In this document: piece by piece, positions 52,347 through 64,000 of the stretch | How the letters are laid out: every line of letters begins with the position of its first letter | Position numbering within the stretch: the stretch's first letter is position 1 | Assembly (NCBI GenBank): GCA_902729315.2 | Contig: LR746276.1 | Coordinates: 5,520,669 to 5,584,668 of the forward strand | Length of the DNA stretch: 64,000 nucleotides | Origin: Spirodela intermedia | Taxonomy: Eukaryota > Streptophyta > Magnoliopsida > Alismatales > Araceae | Direction of reading: 5' to 3' | Notes under the pieces: generated by a model | What the model was told of the DNA's origin: nothing | The model's database searches: none | The model's input: the letters and a program-made list of their open reading frames with translations, nothing else | Program-made: the position numbers and the translations under genes

Positions 52347-52700
52347 GCCACGTGGCAAACCATACATTCGGTCAAAGGACTGCCACGTAGGCTTCAAAAT
52401 CTACAAGTCCGCTCTCTACCCATCTTCCACCTCACATACAGTAGGTAGTAAGTACAGACCCGATCGATCCTACTCCCTCACGAAATGCCACGTGGACTTC
52501 AACTATACAAATGCCCCTCTCTCTCTCTCTCTCTTTCTTATCTTGACCCATTTTCTATCTGAAAGATGGTAGGTAGGACAGCCCGATCCATGCTACTGAC
52601 CTTACTAGGTGCCACGTAGATTTCAAGTCTACTAAAGCTCTCTCTCTCTCTAGACCTTTCCCTACTCAAACGCGGACTTACAAAATGCCACGTGAATCTC
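52347..52700. promoter_or_regulatory. Array of five GCCACGT (ACGT-core) sites in a degenerate tandem repeat
   Basis: GCCACGTGGC at 52347, GCCACGTAGG at 52382, GCCACGTGGA at 52487, GCCACGTAGA at 52611 and GCCACGTGAA at 52687. Several are followed by TTCAA-x-TCTAC-like sequence, CT tracts, and GTAGGTAGxACAG.CCCGATC blocks, showing repeat units of about 75-125 bases. ACGT cores are bZIP/bHLH sites. The array lies roughly 0.9-1.2 kb upstream of the HMA gene start codon; regulation of that gene is inferred. Confidence 0.5.
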
Positions 52701-52812
52701 ACCTAAAGGCTCTCTCTCTCTCTCTCTCTCTCTCTCAATACCAAACTTGCACCGTAATCCATATAACCCTGTTCCTGTTTCCTAGGTGTGCTCGCCTCCT
52801 CTTTTCCTTTAT

Positions 52813-52859
<47 letters not shown>

Positions 52860-53229
52860 CCCCCCCCTCCCCCCTGCAGACTGGACTCGGACATTCCCAA
52901 CTGTTTCATTCGAGGTTGGGCCGGGCTGGACAGACCCGAAACCCGAAGCCCAAAAAAGGAAAAGAAAAGCGCGGTTGGACTCGTCAAACCCTCATCACCA
53001 CCGGCAGCCAGTGGATCTTCGCTTTCGTCAGCACCTGCCCACCTCGGACTTCGCGCTAGATCCTCCTCGCGCCACGGCCCACATTTCGGACAATCATCAA
53101 TACCCTTATCATTTATACATTTGTAAAAATATCCACTCTCCCTAGCGATGAAAGGGTACACTATAAATTAATATTATTACGAGGATTCATGTAGCATTTT
53201 ACATTTCGTCTTCTTCCCCGACTCTCTGG

Positions 53230-53236
53230 TATATAA
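53230..53236 (+). promoter_or_regulatory. Candidate TATA box of the HMA-domain gene
   Basis: TATATAA about 330 bases before the chosen ATG, implying a roughly 300-base leader that contains upstream ATGs (53292 and 53413) and CT repeats. Confidence 0.4.
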
Positions 53237-53560
53237 CAACACGAAATGAAACTGCAACAGTCAGCCGCCCGCCGACATTCCACCCCGTCGATGCTCCCTC
53301 GCTGTTGCTGCTCTTCCTCCGCGGCCCCTCAATCCCTTAGTCGCCATCTTCTTCGTCTTCTTCTTCTTCTTCTTTTTAGCGCGGGCCGTCATCGGTTTCT
53401 TCCTGTTTCTCTATGGAGGTGAGGATGAGATCTCCGCCATCTCTCTCGCTCTCTCTCTCTCTCTCTCACTCTCACTCTATTCATTCTCCTCATCTCTGAG
53501 ATTCTTCGCTCTTATGGGTGCTTGTGATCTCCGGAAAGGACAGCGTGTCCTCTTCCGGAG

Positions 53561-53810
53561 ATGGAGGGAGAACATGGGCCCTGGGGGGGGCCTAAGAACG
53601 TCTGGTTCTTCTCCGATCGAGGGGGGTTTCTCTGTCATGGCTTCTGCCGGGCCAAGACCCGCCCTACGTGTTCCGCTCCTCTCTCCAACTCTTATTCTCA
53701 CTCTAACCAAAACTGGGTTTCCGCGGAAACGCAGACGGTGGAGTTGAAGGTGGAGATGGTGGCGATTCACGAGAAGAGGGTGAGGAGGTGTCTCTCCAAG
53801 ATCAAGGGTA

Positions 53811-53845
<35 letters not shown>

Positions 53846-54104
53846 GAACGGGGGAATTAGAGGTGCGATCGCCAACTCCGCAGGGATTGAGAAGGTGGAG
53901 GTGGAGGGGACAACGCAGAAGGTGGTGGTGACGGGGTGCGCCCACAGGAACAAGATCCTGAAGAGCCTGAGGAGGAGCGGCCTGAAGGCGGAGCTATGGT
54001 CCGCCCACAACGAGATCCTCCTCAACGCCTACGCCGCCGGTGGCTACGGCGGCAGCGGCGGCGGCAGCAGCGGCTTCGGGATCAACCACTTCAGTTTCTT
54101 TTAA
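53561..54104 (+). CDS. HMA-fold protein lacking the metal-binding CxxC
   Basis: Exons 53561-53807 and 53884-54104 (GT-AG, intron 76 bases, mostly CT repeat); 155 residues. Residues about 59-125 form a heavy-metal-associated domain: TVELKVEMVAIHEKRVRRCL, SKIKGIEKVEVE, QKVVVTGCAHRNKILKSLRR, LKAELWS. In metal-binding members the first loop reads M-x-C-x-x-C; here it is MVAIHEK, so both Cys are gone. A Gly/Ser-rich tail ends in FSFF with no CaaX box, so it is neither a standard copper chaperone nor an isoprenylated HIPP. The start is the first ATG after an in-frame TGA at 53525. A spliced upstream start at 53413 (ATGGAG|GTGAGG) is an alternative. An array of ACGT boxes lies upstream, and the gene's 3' end is duplicated downstream. 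Confidence 0.78.
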
Positions 54105-54286
54105 ACGGAGGAAGTGAACCCTGAGCCTTGGGTCCTCCCTCTTCCTTCTTCTTGATCTTCTCGGTTTAAGAGAAGACAACTAAATCGAGTTTTCCTAGAG
54201 AGAGAGAGGGGACCAGCGTCAACTCTCTCTCTCTCTCTCCCCCCTCCCTCCATCAACCAGCTTCTACGTATATTAGATTAATTTTT

Positions 54287-54425
54287 TGGGGGATCAACCA
54301 CGTCAGTTTCTTTTCTTTAAGAGAGATCCCTGAGAGTTCAACCACTTGGGTCCTTCGTCTTCCTCTCCTTAATCTTCTCAGTTTACGAGAAGTGTAAACT
54401 ATGTGAGTTTTGTGAAAGATTATCA
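54287..54425 (+). repeat. Duplicated 3' end of the HMA gene
   Basis: GGGGATCAACCACGTCAGTT and what follows repeats the gene's last codons, stop and 3'UTR (54079-54205): shared pieces are GATCAACCAC-TCAGTTTCTTTT, CTTGGGTCCT, CTTCCT, ATCTTCTC-GTTTA-GAGAAG and GAGTTTT. The unit is about 205 bases, with CT and GA tracts between. Confidence 0.7.
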
Positions 54426-54809
54426 GCTCCTCTCTCTCTCTCTCTCTCTCTCTCTCAATCTCACTATATGTACATATGTATACATCATTTTGGGCAGTTG
54501 CTGTGCTGTGCGATGCGTTGAAGGAGGGGTGGGCCTGGTCTTGAGAAAGAAAGGAAAAGGGTTCGCTTCCACAGCGTTGAACACCCAAATTTTCAGAGAA
54601 AACAGAAGTCTAGAGAGATAAAAGGATCTTAGAAAATCCAAGCCCACCACTTACCAGCCACTCAAATCCAACCGGGGATGAGAGATTACAAGCCAAGAAA
54701 TAAGAACACACCATTAATACCATTGATACAACAACACCCTTGAGGAGGAGGGAAAGTCAGAGGATTGACCAAGGTCTTGCCCGTGAACAAGCAATGGATC
54801 GAGAGTCTT

Positions 54810-57800
54810 TCACGTCCACTGCACGCTAGGCAATCCCTGCTGGTCGCCGCCATGATCCGCCATGCCCGCCACCGTATGCAACGGCTCACCCGCTGCGCTG
54901 CCGCCGCCACCAGCCACCGGCCTGGGGGCCATCTCAGCTAGAGAGGGTGTGGGCTCTTGGGGCTTCACCTGCTGGGGCTCCCTTCGCCCGTCAATAATGA
55001 AACTGCCAACAACCACCTGCACAATGGGCTCCTCATTCAGCACACTGAAGAACATCTAGCGAGAGAGAGAGAGAGAGAGAGCCACAGCACAGGGGAAGCT
55101 GCAGTGAGGGGAATTATTTATCCAATAGAGACGAATTCTTTCTCCATCATTAGATTAAGATGGGGCTTGAGAGGAACCTGCACAGGGGAAGCTGCAGTGA
55201 GAAGCCCGGCGACTCCACCCCCCAAGAGCCGGCCGTCGGGCCCCGCCAAGGAGACGCTGAGGCCGCCTGTTCGCCCGCGCTGGCCGCCGCTCTCTGAGAG
55301 GAGGAACGAACCAGAGAGCGACAAGATCTCAAAGCGGCCCTGCAGAGAGAGAATATATGATTTAAGATGGGTTCACAGAATAAAACTGCGAAACAAATTG
55401 AAATTAATAAAATTATTTTTTTCCTAAAATTAAAATCATAAATGATGACAAAGGATGAGAGAAAGTGGGATATCATGAATCCAAGAAGATTTATAAAATC
55501 TGGAGAATAAACAAAATATATATATCTTTTTCTACAGGATACTGTTTGCACCCACAGAATAAATTAATAAATCATAACAAAAGAACAGTAAAATAAATGT
55601 AGGATATTGTGAATTCAAGAGTTTTTATTTAAATCCAGCAAGAGAGAGAGAGAGAGAGTGAGCGAAAATGACAGAATTAGTAAAACCTCATAAGTCACAG
55701 TTCCGCCAGATGTCGCTGCCTGCCGGAGGGTGACGTTAGATATCGCTCCAGTTGCCGACAGAATGCAGACTGCACGGGGGCCGTGCTGGGAGAAGGACAT
55801 GATCTTTGAAGACACATCCTGTAAAATGACCCGATGGGCTTTCAAGAAACAAAAAACCAGGCCAAAGAAACAGAGCTCAAGAACATAAAATAATAAAATA
55901 AATAAAGAGCCTTCACAAAATAATTAAATAAAGAGCCTTCATGAGCTAAAGGGGCTTCAAGTCTCCCAAGAGAGCATTACAAGAGCGGATTAACATACAC
56001 AAAATACGTAAAATCAGCCTTATTTGACAAGATGATGGCGATCTGAAGGCCAGCCACTTCCCACGGGTTAAGGCCCAAGGGGTTACGATTCGTCCAAATA
56101 AAATGCAGAAATTAGATACGCATCAGATTATGTATAACTTATTCCCATCCCTAGTCGCCAGTGGAAGAGAGAGAGAGAGTAAACGGCATTGCACTCCATT
56201 GATTTCAGGAACCCAAATGATAGGAACTTGAACTCGAAGCAAATCTTGGAGGAGATACAGCGATCATGGGTGTTCATCTTCCTGCATGGAGCAACTTAAA
56301 AGGCTTTTTGGTGGCGTAGCTGAGCGGATGGGATATACTTAAATCCGAGGTAGGACAAAGAGAGAAGGAGATGATTGCTGTGGAAATATTTCTGTTTCTG
56401 GCACAACTGGTGGCTTTTCCCCTCACCAGGTTTCTGCTGCAACCATCCATTTATGGGCTGATATATCTTCCTTTTTGGGTCAGTAGCATTTAACGTAACT
56501 GAGTGAGTAATTCATTTAAAAAAGAAAAAAGGGAAATAAATCCAAGCAGCCATGAGACAAGAAGAAGAAGAAGAAGATGCCACCTGGCACTTCCAGCCAG
56601 GCATTCCTGGAATTTATAAAGCCACATAGTAAATTGAAATATATTAAAATATTTAAAAAAAAATGAAAATTAGAAACCATGAAAATGGTCAGAACTTCTA
56701 CCAAGAGAACGGCGAATCAAGCATTATCTCACAATTACCACAGCCATATGAACATCGATGAACAATATCAGCAAGATGCAGAGGCAAATTTACACATCAC
56801 ACCAACAGAGAAGCGATAGAATGATACCTCTCCAGCTTTAACCGTGATAACATGAGGAGTAAATCCGATACCAGCAGATCCTGCCCAGAAGTATTGAAAT
56901 TTAGAAGGAAAAAAATACCAAAGGGTATAAACATTATTCCAAGTATGAGCACGAATAAAAACATTATTCCAACGTGGGTAATATTGAAACAGGCTACGAC
57001 TGACTCCATGGTTTTTTACAACCAAATGGGAACGCTTGACTAAGAAACCACCAAAAAAAAAAAAAAAAAAGAGTAATGCGTATAAGGCAAGCATGCGTGC
57101 ATATCCAACATCACCTCAATCTAGATCTACATTTAGTTAACTCCATTTTCAGAAATGGGATGTGGAGCTAGATCACCACCACTAACATCTCCGAGAACAG
57201 AGGAACTCTTTCACAACGCCAGATTTATATCGTTAAATAATATCAGTGAATAAAAAAGGATTTTAATCGATTTGAATCACACCCAGGTCTGAGTACCAGA
57301 GAAAAGTCAAAGGCTGGAGGAGAAGGAGCGAGGGCACAAGGGTAATTTCAGGAGGCTGAATCCCATGCTGGCAGCTCAACGACCGAAATCGAGGCGACCA
57401 GCATGATTACCCAAAGCCCTCTCCTCCACCTTTTGAAAAGTATTAGTCTACCGGAGTCGACGGATCCAAAAAAACACAGTTGCAGGGGAATAAGGGGAAC
57501 TGAGATTCGAGAATACCCAGAGCAGCCAACTGCTGCTTCTTCCCAGAACCCGGTGGGCGGCCCCTCGCCTTCTTCGTGACAGATGCTGATGCCGATGACG
57601 GAGAAGACGCAGGATTTGAAGAGCTCCCAGCGGCGGTTGAAGGAAAACCAGATGATCCAGAGGCACCCATTGGAGAGGAAAGAGAGCCCAGCTCGAGGGC
57701 CATGGACCCTTCAGGACCGTACTTCCTCGGCCGTCCACGCTTCCTCTTGATGGGCTCCCCAACGTTCATGTTCAACCTGTAGGGAGCCACCGCCTGCGCA

Positions 57801-58006
57801 GCGTCCTCTCCGATGTCCCCAACTCCTCCAGCGCCAACGCCGGCAGCCTGGTAGACAGTAGAGCCGCTGGTCACCGGCTTATAGATAGGGGCGCCATCGG
57901 GGTTGAAGGATAGCTGCATAGTCTGCGGCTGCAGAGGGCTCTTCTGCAGGCCCACACTGTACTGTTCCCTGCCCGCCATGATTCCTAGATCAGATCTCAC
58001 TTCCAT
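54810..58006 (-). CDS. AHL: AT-hook motif nuclear-localized (AHL) protein, two AT-hooks
   Basis: Minus-strand exons 57517-58006, 56828-56880, 55687-55818, 55178-55339 and 54810-55016; all GT-AG, phases closed, 347 residues. AT-hook 1 is KRKRGRPRKYGP (87-98), AT-hook 2 KKARGRPPGSGKK (145-157); the PPC/DUF296 domain follows (GFTPHVITVKAGE, SFSQHGPRAVCILSATGAI, GRFEILSLSGSF, GGLSVSLAGPDGRLLGGGVAG, VQVVVGSF). Two hooks with one PPC domain make this a type II AHL. These proteins bind AT-rich matrix-attachment DNA in the minor groove and form trimers through the PPC domain to tune transcription in growth and defence; role by family. The C-terminal tail is Gly/Ala/Pro-rich. Exon 2 is only 53 bases. 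Exon 1 and the tail are GC-rich, the introns AT-rich. Confidence 0.93.
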
Positions 58007-59791
58007 CCGTGCGAGGTCGCAGAGACCGCCGACCCGTCCTCACTCTGCAACTCCACAGGTTGCACCATCAAACAGATTCAAGAAGCTCAATGGGTGAATC
58101 CAGCTTTTGTGGTGAAAAAAGGGAAGCTTGCCACAGCGGCTGGACGAAGAACGAAAATTTACCGGAGCAGAAGCAGAGATTCGAAACAACCCTAACCCCA
58201 GGAGTGGCGAAATCCGAACCCGTCTCCCCGTGGAAATTACGAAGAAGAATCCTAAAACCCTGGCGCCTTCAGATAGAGAGAGAAAGAGAGAGAACCCGAG
58301 GAAATACCCGGGCTGGGAGAAGATCCAGCGCGAAGAAGGGGAGAATTTCCGTATCCGGGTCTCCGCATCTGCGTCAGAAATCCCCCCTCAATCCCTCATT
58401 TCTCCGGAAATTCATGAAAATGCAACAGAAAAGCTCGAGAAATTTGGCAAGTTCGGGAAAAACGCAGAAGCCGAGCTGGGAAATTCCGCTCCAGACCACG
58501 AAGAAATACCCAAATCTCTTCTCCACCCGTCCCCCAGGCGGCGAAATCCTGCTGCTTCTCCCCTCAACCCCCCACCGAGAATTTCTCGCCCCCAATTTTC
58601 CTTTTTTCCTGCGCCGCTTATTATGGGGGACCCATCTTTTCTTCCGAAACAAAATAAAAGAAAAGATCCCCCCACCTTTAATTTCATACAAATTGGCATC
58701 CAACATTAAGTTAATTTGACTTAAATCCTTTTTTAATCAATCGTCAAATTGGGCCGGCCCAAAAGAAAAGCTCCCTAAAATGAGCCCAGATCTTGTAAAC
58801 CCCCGACGTTTTTTTTTGCATTTGGGTCCACGAAACACAACTTTATTAGAGATACCGCCCTCTAAAAAATTTCTCCAAAATATACCCCTCCCTCTGATTT
58901 CCTAAAATTAGAAATAAATCATTTGGAAAAAATAGTAGGGATTTTAAAAATGGCTAATTACACGTGGCACAATTACTTGGATGACTCCTCCAAGCTTCTA
59001 CAACCATCTACACTCTTTGGAGGTCAATCCACCTAATTATATATTTATTTAATTATATTGGCCAACTTTGCTATTAATCAGGACCTGATTAAAATATAAT
59101 AATTTATTACAAATACTTTGTGAAGTCAACCCCCAAGTTCTTGTACGTGCTTGATTTAATTTATGGATATTTCAATTCTCATCTTGAAATTATTCACCAC
59201 TTGCATATGACGTGGAAAAGAGAAGATGGGGACTCCAAGGTCAACGTTGACTGCACTAACAAAACTCTCTACTTTCCCCCTATTATAGGATTTATTTGGT
59301 TAAAATGGGTTGGTGCATATTACGGATCACGAATATGTTATAGTTGAAATGATTAACTAATTTATTGGGATTTTAAAATCACAAAAATATATCTTTTACC
59401 CTTTTATTTTTATCTTTATCATTTAAAATTGTGCTTTATGACTTAGAAAAGAATAATTCCAAAAATTAAAATAATGATTTTATTTTTTGTAAAATTACAG
59501 CAAAAAACACGAGAGCGTAGACCGTCTGATGGATGGTCTCATCATACATCAAGAGGCCATGATCCGTGAGGGGGAACCGGTCGAGGGCGAAGACGGGGCG
59601 AAAACAACCGGCCGGACCGGTTTCCGGCTGCCGCAAAAACCCGCGGAACGCCGCAGCGGCAACTCCGATCCCAAAACCCTCGGGGCCATTCTCCCTCCGG
59701 CCGCCGGACCGCCGCCGCCACCGCCGCCGGCGCCGTCCTCGTCGTCGTTCTCTTCCGAGGTAGATCTGCTCGTTAGTGGATATCGCGGGAA
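58007..59791. promoter_or_regulatory. Divergent intergenic region between AHL and WDR55-like genes
   Basis: AHL leader on the minus strand side (about 58007-58500, purine-rich; AACCCTAACCCC telo-box-like motif near 58185), then AT-rich DNA with GGGCCGGCCC at about 58751-58760, and a GC-rich leader for the WDR55-like gene from about 59510. The long frames at 58009-58719 and 59529-59942 have no recognisable domains and are not called. Confidence 0.5.
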
Positions 59792-62700
59792 ATGGAGGTC
59801 AACCTCGGGAGGATACCTTTCGACCTTGATTTCCATCCCTCTTCTTGCATCGTCGCAGCTGGACTTATCAGCGGCGACTTCCAACTGTAAGCTACGCGAA
59901 CGAACATTCGGAAACTCAGAAGTTCATGTTGGATACCGATGATGACCTTGTTCATGTCCTGATTCAGGTACAAGTACGCTGCCGATACACAGCCGCAAAG
60001 GTGCGCGCCCATTCTCATGTTCGGTGTAATGCGGGTTTTCGGGTTTATTACTTGTTAACTTTGATTTCGAATGGAAATTGGATGTTATTTTTTATAACTC
60101 CGTCAGGTTGCTGGAAGTTCATGCTCACGACGAGTCCTGTAGAGCTGCCCGTTTCATCGATTCTGGTCGAGGTGAGATTTATCGTACAACTCTGTGGGCG
60201 CTGAATTATTTTCTTTATAATGATGTGGTACGTATTCTGTGTATAACTTCAGTGATTTTAACTGGGTCTGCGGATTGCTCAATTCTTGCTACTGACGTGG
60301 AGACCGGAAGTTCCATTGAACGCCTGGAAAATGCCCATGAGTTAGTCTTCGTCTCTAGATCTCCTAGTTTGCTTAATCTTTTATTTGAAATATAGAAGAC
60401 CACTCATAACATTTTCTTTTGATGTAGAGATCCAATTAACCGCCTGGTTAATCTGACAGAAAATACAGTCGCAACTGGGGATGATGAAGGATGCATAAAG
60501 GTTCAGTTTCTTCATCCTTCTGCTTTCTCTTATGATTCTGACGCGTAGCTGTTTGATTGCCGGTGCGTTACGATAATTCCGCTGCTTACTCGTACACGCG
60601 GTTCATTTACTTCTATTCGTTGATGTGTGGTGCCTCCCACCTCCATGTAAAGAAAGGAATTCAAACTTCAGAGCTGCCTTGGTCATCCAAAAATCTTATG
60701 GTGATTTGGCCCCATCTTCCAGTGGGGATCATCGAATGTTAATATGTACTTATTTTGTAAATAATCAATTGTGATTTTCTATTGCATTTATTCTCTAGAA
60801 CTGAACGCGTTTTATGACTATGCTAAACATGTAATGAATGCCATCTCTTTGTTTGCATCTTCATTTTTATTCTATCAAAGTTGAATACATAACTAGATAA
60901 TTGAATTTAAATTCAATTCAGCTGAAATTTATAAATTATATGCTGTGCTACCAATCGCATTTCGCAAATTTAGATATTGGGTCTTCTTTTTTTAAGTCTT
61001 GAAAGTTTGGCATTAGGAAGTTTTTCGTCCAATAAAATGGGTATCATGCAGTTTTACTAAAAAATATTTCATGTCACATTTGATGTATTTCTTTTGGCTA
61101 TACTACACTGAACGCTTGGAATGTCTCTGAGTTTTGGTTATGTAGACTACTGTGGTATCTAACATTCATTTCTCGTCAAGTTCTGAGAGAGTAGCTTGAA
61201 CCATTTCATTTGGCAGGTGTGGGACACTCGTGCACGTACCTGCTGCAATTCCTTTGATGCACACGAAGATTATATCTCAGATATGACATTTGTCTCCCCT
61301 TCTATGCACATTTTGGCCACAAGGTAATAGATACTCATTGTGGCTTATATGTCTGCTATCTTTGAGTTCTGTTTCATGTCGAAAAATATTGTAACACATT
61401 TTGGTAGAATTTTTCAGCGTGGTTACGTTGGCATATTTCTGAATATAAGTTGTTTAACATTTATTGGCATATTCAACTATTTATTTGCTATCCATGTTCA
61501 TGTGCATATGATTGTGCCATGCATTTATTTAGAAGGTGGGTGTAGTCTCTATCTCTGTTCATAATATTTCTATGTTCTGCTATGGGTCATTGTCTCTTGT
61601 TCTTTAATGGCAAAGATATACGATTTCCTAACTTTCCAAAGTTTTCCCAGTAGCAAATCAAGTTTTCTCAGTCTCCCATATCAATTTTGATCTTTGAGAA
61701 ACTCCTGAATTGCTGGCCCAAGTTTGGATTGTTGCATACCTAACAATTGGGATAAAGATTTTTCACGTTGGCGAAAATTTAATGAATTTGCAAATATGCT
61801 TGATCCCTGTGGTAAATTTTTCATGTTTTATTTATATTCTGATCCCTTAAGTAATTTTGAGGTTCCTCTAGTGGAATGAATCATCTTTCTTGTTTAGATT
61901 GTTGCCAACCTTGAGTCATGCCTGTCAAATTATGATTTTTCCTACTGTCTGCAATAAATTTGATTACATGTCTTTTATTTAATTTTTACAGTGGAGATGG
62001 CACGATTTCTGTTTGTGATTTGCGAAAAAATAAGGTACCTGTTACTTGCGATGCCATGCTATATGTATAATGTGAGGCAGCGTTGGATCATTTATTATGA
62101 ACAGAAAATTGAGGTCTTCTGAAAATCTGAATTTGATTAATGTCAGGTAAAATGTCAGTCTGAGTTTTCTGAAGATGAGCCTCTGTCCATAGCAGTGATG
62201 AAGGTAAATTAATTCCTCCTGATCAATATTTGATTAAAAGCTTTGCAAAGATATCAACACATGCTAAGTTTATTAATCTTTTTTACAATTCAGTCAAAGT
62301 CTGTCTTTGCTCTCAGACATTTCACATACTGTAAATTTGATGTTGCGTTTGCAGTTTTTCTGAATAATCTTTTTCTTGTAAGAATATTTTTTTACTTCTT
62401 TTGGTTTCTGTCTCGTGCTCTTGAATATTAGCCTAGAAAGTACTTGAGAAAGATCTGAGACGCCCAGAATTCGTGTTGCATATTTTTGTTAGGCTGATAG
62501 AAAAAGTTTCGTAGCAAAGTAGAGCATTTTGTGCAACTTGGAAATTTAATCCCTAAAGTATGGAGAATTCAAATTTGTTTGCTCAGACGCTGTGCTTTTT
62601 TATAGGAATCCAATTAATCGTCAGCATGAAAATGACCAGTTTGTAGGTCTACTGAATGTTTTTTGGCTGAAGTTTGTCATTTTCAGTCTTCCATTTTTTT

Positions 62701-62862
62701 TATCTTCCATCATCTCCATTGGTCGTTAATCACATGGAGTGGTATTTTTTTTTGGGTTTCACTAAGAAGTTGCTTCTTCAATCAGAATGGGAGGAAAGTC
62801 ATTTGTGGGACCCAGACTGGAGCATTGTTGCTATATTCTTGGGGTTATTTCAAAGATTGCAG
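59792..62862 (+). CDS. WDR55: WDR55-like WD40-repeat protein, 3' end outside window
   Basis: Coding exons 59792-59886, 59968-60000, 60107-60171, 60253-60340, 60428-60500, 61217-61323, 61992-62034, 62147-62203 and 62786-62862; phases close throughout, giving 212 residues plus a split codon. It begins MEVNLGRIPFDLDFHPSS and carries WD-type repeats: AAGLISGDFQLYKY, HDESCRAARFIDSGRVILTG then SADCSILATDVETG, DPINRLVNLTENTVATGDDE then GCIKVWDTR, HEDYISDMTFVSPSMHILAT then SGDGTISVCDLR, and VICGTQTGALLLYSWGYFKD. This order matches plant WDR55, a nuclear/nucleolar protein tied to DDB1-CUL4 complexes and rRNA processing and needed for reproduction; role by family. The next exon (expected to continue S-D-R) is not in the last 1.1 kb, so the gene continues right. 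Confidence 0.92.
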
Positions 62863-64000
62863 GTATGTGATTGTTTTTTTGGGTTATTTCTTGGGGTTTC
62901 AGCTCAAAGGCCTACCATACACATGTTTACCTGGTGCAGATGCCGTGAACCAGCCATTTTCTGCATAACGAAGGAAATCTGCTGGATTTTTGTCTCTCTT
63001 TTTTTCTTTTGTTTAAAAGGAAATAAGTACCAAAGAAAATATTGATGATATTGCATTGGTTACCGGTTCATTCCATCGATGATATGCATAACTGGCATAG
63101 ATGTAGTTATTAGGAAAGAAGATTCATGAATAAATTGCATAAATTGCTTTTGTATCTATGGCAACCATGAAAAGTGTGACTTTGCGAACTTTTGAAACAG
63201 TATATTTGGATCAGAAGGAACCACATCCTTGGTTGGTTGACCACCATGCTTATCTCAAGGATCAGATGTACGTTCAGACCAGTCTGGGGATAGGATAGTA
63301 AGGGGTGAGTGGAGGGTGCAATTATTTCTATGATTTTCACTCTGAAGCAGTTAATATGGATGAAATTTATGCATCAGGCATTGTGTAGAGGATAGGAATA
63401 GCAGCATTCGCGGCCACATAGAATTAAAGCAACATGCACTTGGAAAAAAGATAAATACTTGGGGGGGACATCAGAATAAAAATCCACCTGTCTGACGTTA
63501 TCTCCATTTGTGTTTAATTTGCTGAAAACAAGGATAGCCGGTCTACAAGAGGAGGTAAAAGGAGAAGAAACAACGGAGAAGAAGGAGAAAAATGTCAGCT
63601 TGTGAATGGAGAGAAGAAGTGGGACAAGACCGCCTCTTCCTTCTATTTTTATCTCGCACTCATGGAGGAGCGATTTGATCCATGAAAATAAAACTTACTT
63701 GACTAGGGATTTTTTTTTACAACTGAATGATTTGGAGGACATGATTTAAGTCGGAAAATTTTGAAGCTCATTAATGTTATGAACGTTTGAAGAGAAGCCT
63801 CAAGTTTTAAGATGTCATTGCCCTCTTTACTTGACTAGGGCACCTGATCTGGCTTGATCTTTGTAGCTTTCATCCTGATCTGACGGTTTTTTAAACCATG
63901 TCGTTGACCATGTTCGGAACAAATACTGTGATTGTGCATGTCTAAGAATCAGAAAGTTAGTCTTGAATGTCTCTGACGGTTTAATTTTACATGGTTGACG
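62863..64000 (+). other. Intron of the WDR55-like gene to the window edge
   Basis: Follows donor TGCAG|GTATGTG. No further WD40 coding is visible. A purine-rich stretch lies at 63539-63600. Short frames here are chance. Confidence 0.6.

Noticed and set aside
58009-58719. 236-aa and 193-aa plus-strand frames upstream of AHL
   Set aside because: They overlap the AHL leader on the opposite strand, lack known domains, and reflect purine-rich composition.
59529-59942. 137-aa frame at the start of the WDR55-like gene
   Set aside because: It runs out of frame through WDR55 exon 1; the WD40 reading with closed exon phases is clearly the real one.

Overview
The window is nuclear DNA of a flowering plant. 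The genes are intron-rich with GT-AG junctions, and the families are plant ones: XCP-type papain protease, AHL, LEA group 1, KH/CCCH protein and CYP89. Decayed LTR retrotransposons and very long (AG)n/(CT)n tracts fill the spaces. Several coding exons (LEA, CYP89, the CCCH last exon, AHL exon 1) are much more GC-rich than the AT-rich introns. That style is common in monocots, but I cannot name the species.

Layout. 1-2365 (+): 3' part of a CCCH/KH RNA-binding protein gene. 2474-3516 (-): a two-exon LEA group 1 gene whose last codons, stop and 3' flank have been copied into a four-unit tandem array. 4386-7440 (-): a badly deleted Ty3/gypsy element with a younger AT-rich insertion. 8761-12429 (+): a NAK/AAK1-type protein kinase with 7 coding exons, one intron being GC-AG. 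12749-13165: a decayed second copy of the LEA region. 13762-26546 (+): mitochondrial citrate synthase, 19 coding exons, 471 aa. 26547-33323: AT-rich DNA with a GATA/GACA microsatellite and a reverse transcriptase relic in organelle-like DNA. 33324-33824 (-): an unrecognised 166-aa protein with its own TATA box. 36103-38065 (+): XCP-like cysteine protease, 4 exons. 39843-41392 (-): CYP89A-like P450 with two N-terminal lesions. 42500-47960 (-): a second Ty3/gypsy element with protease, RT and integrase relics and a nested insertion. 38380-39650 and 49150-50345: two diverged direct repeats. 50600-51180 (+): a Copia RT relic. 52347-52696: an array of five GCCACGT sites upstream of an HMA-domain gene (53561-54104, +). 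54810-58006 (-): a complete five-exon AHL gene. 59792-62862 (+): the first nine coding exons of a WDR55-like gene, which runs off the right end.

The genes are ordinary euchromatic neighbours with no evident shared pathway. The structure between them is the more unusual part: copying of gene 3' ends (LEA and HMA), a shared GCCACGTGGC box near three genes, CT tracts inside introns, and nested retroelements. I found no evidence for a wholly new molecular system. The best candidates for something undescribed are the 166-aa protein, the gene-end duplications and the HMA-like protein that has lost its metal-binding cysteines. Exon borders were read by hand from splice motifs, frame continuity and remembered family conservation; no alignment or database search was run.
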